Shown here: piece after piece, positions 60,249 through 64,000 of the stretch
How positions within the stretch are numbered: position 1 is the stretch's first letter
How the letters are laid out: each line of letters begins with the position of its first letter
DNA from: Cardinalis cardinalis
Taxonomy: Eukaryota > Chordata > Aves > Passeriformes > Cardinalidae
Assembly (NCBI GenBank): GCA_014549065.1
Contig: JACDOX010000172.1
Location: 108,332 to 172,331, forward strand
Direction of reading: 5' to 3'
Length of the DNA: 64,000 nt
Notes under the pieces: model-generated
What the model saw: the letters and a program-made list of their open reading frames with translations, nothing else
Databases searched by the model: none
Told to the model about the DNA's origin: nothing
Program-made: the position numbers and the translations under genes

Positions 60249-62229
60249 ATTTACATGATTTGACTGTTACACTTAGTGTTTGATAATGCTTCTATATTTT
60301 AGCCCTTGAGAAAAGAAGCAAGCCCCAAGAAGCCCTAGATTTACTTCCAAGTGAAAGACAATGCCTAGTAATTAACTTTACTGCATCCTTTGTAGATTTC
60401 ACTCAATGTTGTAAAGGAGGATAATAACTTGGCACTTCCTGCTGCACATCATCACAGGGACTTACAGGATAAGGTCTGTGTCTGGGACAGATGCTGACCT
60501 GGATTAGTGAAAGAACCTGAGCTACCAGATCCTTTCACACAGTGCCCTGGGGCTGCATATTTGGGTCATGGTGCCTGACTTTTCTCCAAAAAACTTGCAA
60601 ATGGAAAGTACCTGCTAACCAAAGTTTTCCATCAGAGCACCACCATCTTCTGCATGGCTGAAGCTGCCAGTGAAATAAAGCACTTGAACTGAGGTATGCA
60701 TTTGTGACTGTGCATATTACAAGTTTGGGGTTGGGGGTTTTTTAAGCTTTATTAGTATAATTCCATTAATTTTCCAATAGAACAATATATTGAATTATCT
60801 ATAATACTTTTGGCAAATGTTGACTTGAGACATTGATTTTATAATATGAGAAAATCCAAGGCAAGTAACAGCAAAAGAAACTGATAATTTGAGAGTTCCA
60901 GGTTTCTTTGCCCAAATTTGCATAAAATTTCTGTGCACTAACAGAAAGGTTATCACAAAAGAGTTCACAGAGGGAGCTTCTCGTAAGTCTAAATACTCAC
61001 TTGATGCAGATTAATGTAAGAAAGACTAAATAATAAAAATAATTTCATGTGATTGTTGTGTCTGATCCATCTGTAAAGGGTATAATGCTTACTAAGGGAA
61101 AATACATGTCAGATATGGAGCTACAATTTATGCCTACATTTTCATGGACTTCAGTGGAGCCACCCTGGCTCTCCCTAGCTGAGTATGAAACCCCTTGAAG
61201 CTCTGTGAGGAAGTACATTTTTCAGCTGGAAAAGTGAATCCAAGTCTTTCAGTTCTGGGCTCTGAGCCAAGCAACATAGCTTTAGCTTTTCCCACATTCA
61301 GCATCTACTTGCATTTCAATAGCAAAGCCTGGAAACTGTCAAAAAACGCTCTGGAGGTGGATCTGGTCCTTGTCTACAGCTACATTACTGACACGTATAT
61401 CAGTGCTTTCAATACACTTACAGTCAAAAGGCTTTAAAGTCTGTGGAAAATTGTATATACATCTTTTAACAAGAGAAAAACAGATGTTCTTACAGTCAGT
61501 ATTATGGGACTCAGAGTGCTCTATCTGTGCCACCCTTAGCTGCAGGTCTTTTGAAAGCTGGTCTGAAAAAAATGAATTTTTAAAATGTATATGTTTATTA
61601 AATGAAGAGCATCAGCAAAGCTAAAATTCTCTGTATTTTCACAAGCTGAAAAGATCCTGCCTTAGAGGGGGTCCAGATGCATTGGCCTCAGATGCTGCTC
61701 AGGCCCATATTTGAGCCTTCTGTGAGTTAAGATTTCCTTCTATGTGGATGGTACAGAGCAGTGAGTGAGGGCAGAATGTTTTTAGTGAGGAAGAACTGGA
61801 TGCTCACTATTAAAAGTTTAAGTGAGTGAGAATCCCTATCAGGTTGGAATTCCAAGCCTTTCAAAGTGAGTGGGAATTTTGCCATCCCTGAAGATCCTAA
61901 CATATGCCTGTGTCTGCTGAAACCACAGTAAGGCAGGCTTGCTTTCTTCTTCTGTCAACTCCATAAGCCTTAGAGGACACGTGTTTTGAATGGAAAGGAT
62001 TTAAGCAATATTTGAAGGTTAAAATTGCTACATAAATAGCATTTCTTGTAGTTGCTGTTCTTTGGCATAGAAGCACTTCGGCCACAGCAACAAATATTCT
62101 TGCCAGCACATATTTGCAGCTACATCATATGTACGCAGATTGCTAACTAAACAACTCAGAAATACAGAAAATACTGGTATTCAGAGGACATCAGCAATTA
62201 AAATCTGTGTCCAGAGCCTGTAGTTTATT
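60249..62229. other. Anonymous AT-rich sequence
   Basis: No gene or repeat recognised. Frames of 80-84 codons at 61195-61437 and 61370-61624 have no domain. Confidence 0.4.
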
Positions 62230-62560
62230 AAATGTTAGATGGCAGGAGAGAGTTTCTGCCCAGGCCGTGCCACAGCTGGGCTGTTCTTCAGCTCCCCACA
62301 GCCCTGCCCTGACTGGCCTTGAGCTTCACCAGCAGGGTCACTCATGGGCCCATGGCTTGGCCTGGCTTTGGGCTGCTCCCAGGGCACTGCCCAGTGCTGG
62401 AGCTGTGGCTGCCCACGCGCTCCCAACTGTCCTGCCCATGGCTGGGGTGGTGGATGGACCCTGGCTGCCAAGCCCTTTCCTGATGGACTTCTCTGGGACC
62501 CCACAACCCCAGGGAGTCCTTGGCCCCATATGGCATCCTGATGGTGGCAGCTGGAGCTTC
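62230..62560. other. GC-rich patch of unknown origin
   Basis: G and C clearly dominate here, unlike the surrounding AT-rich DNA, with many CCC/GGG and CTG/CAG words. CpG is scarce, so it is not a CpG island. It produces long open frames on both strands (157 codons plus at 62207-62680; 149, 116 and 64 codons minus), as GC-rich DNA does by chance; none resembles a known protein. AATAAA occurs downstream at about 62729. It could be part of an unrecognised repeat, such as an LTR, or transferred GC-rich DNA. Confidence 0.55.
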
Positions 62561-62785
62561 CTGGAGAACTTCTGTCCTCTGTCATCGGTTCTGCTGCCTA
62601 AGGACTCTGTAACAAAATCTCTTGGCATGCATGGGAGAAAGATGAGTGGGAAGCTGAGGGTGGAGAAAAAGGGGATCTGATCTGCTTTCAGCACACAGCT
62701 GCACATCTGCTTCTGTCTCACCTTCAGGAATAAATGAAGGCAGAGAGACTGAGACAAATGCAAAACCTGCAGAAAACCCCAAAAC

Positions 62786-64000
62786 ACAGAATCACAGAAT
62801 CAGCTGGGTTGGAAAAGTCTTCTGAGATCATTGAATCCAACCACTGACTGATCAGAACCATGTCAACTAGACCATAGCAGTCAGTGTGACGTATAGTGGT
62901 TTCTTGAATTTCTCCAGGGATGGTGACTCTACCATATCTGTGGGCGGTCCATTTCAATGTCTACAACTATTTCCATGAATAAATTCCTCCTAATGTACAA
63001 CCTGAACCTTCCCTGGTGCAACTTGAGACTCCGTCCTCTTGTCCTGTCGCTTGCTGCCTGGGAGAAGAGGCTGAACCCCTCTTTGCTGAACCCTCCTTTC
63101 AAGCACTTGTAGACAGCAAAAAGAGTCTTCTGAGCCCTGAGTCTACTTTCTTCCAGGGTAAACATCCCCCTCAGTTCCCCCAGCTGCTTCTCACAGGGCT
63201 TGTGCTCCAGACCCTACCTCAGTTCCGTTGCCCTTCTCTGGACAAACTCCAGCCCCTCAATGTCCTTCCTAGAGTGACAGGCCCAGAAGTGAATACAGCA
63301 CTGGAGGTGTGACCTCACCAGTGCCCAGCACAGGGGGACAATCACTGCCCTGGTCACACAACTGCTGGAACTCCTCAGGATGCCATTGCCTTCTTGGCCA
63401 CCCAGGCACACTGCTGGATCATGCTCAGCCCATTGTCAACCAGCACTCCCTTTCCCACTTGTCAGCCACTCTGCCCCAAGCCTGTAGTGTCCCATGGAGT
63501 TGTTGTGACCAAAGTGTGTAACCCAGCACCTGGCTATTTAAACTTCATACCACTCAACTCAGCCCATCAATGCAGCCTGTCCAGATCCATATTCTGATTC
63601 TTTTGACCATCCAGGAGATCAACACTTACACCCAGTCTGGTGCCATCTGAAAACTTATTGAAGATTCAGTCAATTCCCTCATCTAGATCATTAATAAAGG
63701 TGCTAAACAGGACTGGCCCTAACACTGATCCCTGGGGAGCCCCACTGGGTTCAGTGATAGGCCACCAACCAGAGGAGGCATCATTCATCACCTCTCTCTG
63801 ATCCTAGCCAGTTCTCAACTCAGCAAACAGTGCACTCATCCAATCCATGGACTAGCAGCTTTTCCAGGAGAATGCTGTCAGAGACAGTGTCAAAGGCTTC
63901 CCAGAAGTCCAGGTAGACAACATTCACAGCCTCTCCACATCTACTGGGCAGGTCACATGGTCACAGACAGAGATCAGGTTGGTCAGGCAGGACCTGCCCC
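62786..64000 (-). mobile_element. CR1 LINE, 3' half, runs off the window
   Basis: On the minus strand the copy enters at 64000 in the RT palm (Y-L-D-F-W-E-A-F-D-T-V near 63920) and continues through the catalytic region and the ORF2 C-terminus: S-C-V-T-R-A-V-I-V-P-L and H-F-W-A-C-H at 63214-63411, L-K-G-G-F-S-K-E-G near 63090. It ends in the 3' UTR and the octamer tail (complement of CACAGAATCACAGAATC, 62786 on). The FADD box is altered to F-S-D-G (63642-63653). Stops and frameshifts break the frame. It has the normal CR1 3' terminus, so the loss is at the 5' side or beyond the window. Confidence 0.93.

Noticed and set aside
62207..62787. Long open frames on both strands, up to 157 codons
   Set aside because: GC-rich DNA has few stop codons; frames on both strands are open and none resembles a known protein.

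Overview
The window looks like AT-rich nuclear DNA from a bird, most likely a songbird (passerine). The argument rests on repeats. There are several CR1 (Chicken Repeat 1) LINE fragments on both strands, with the CR1 reverse-transcriptase sequence and the characteristic 3' tail made of ATTCTRTG-like octamers. There are also two LTRs that resemble passerine endogenous-retrovirus LTRs from memory. No database search was possible, so family names are recognition calls.

I found no protein-coding gene, recognisable exon, tRNA, rRNA, known ncRNA or CRISPR array. The longest open frames (about 150 codons) have no recognisable domain, or lie inside repeats or low-complexity DNA. The window is best read as an intergenic gene-poor stretch or the inside of a very large intron. 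Single ambiguous bases at 4354 and 34611 suggest a draft assembly.

Layout. 1-2515 is a nest of mobile elements: a minus-strand CR1 copy (about 2515 down to 349) is split by an LTR at about 1243-1875 and cut at its left side by a second LTR ending at 348. 2516-11721 is mostly anonymous, with a dense cluster of foldbacks at 5071-5326; the strongest is a 28-position stem with a 6-base loop. A CR1 3' end lies at 11722-11968. 11969-23397 holds short tandem duplications, a CA microsatellite, paired palindromes at 19401-19438 and a 220-bp A/C-only-like tract at about 20962-21182. 23398-34574 holds another CR1 3' end, a GTGA microsatellite and a CTCC microsatellite. 34575-35492 is a plus-strand internal CR1 fragment. 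35493-56536 is anonymous apart from microsatellites, short duplications and three further A/C or G/T tracts (about 50485, 53178 and 56424). 59848-60200 holds two short CR1 tails followed by a perfect hairpin that carries two inverted octamer motifs. 62230-62560 is an unusually GC-rich patch of unknown origin, and 62786-64000 is a large minus-strand CR1 fragment running off the window.

Nothing here forms a pathway or operon. The points most worth a second look are the 5238-5299 hairpin, the nested insertion at the left end, the octamer hairpin at 60217-60248 and the strand-asymmetric A/C and G/T tracts.
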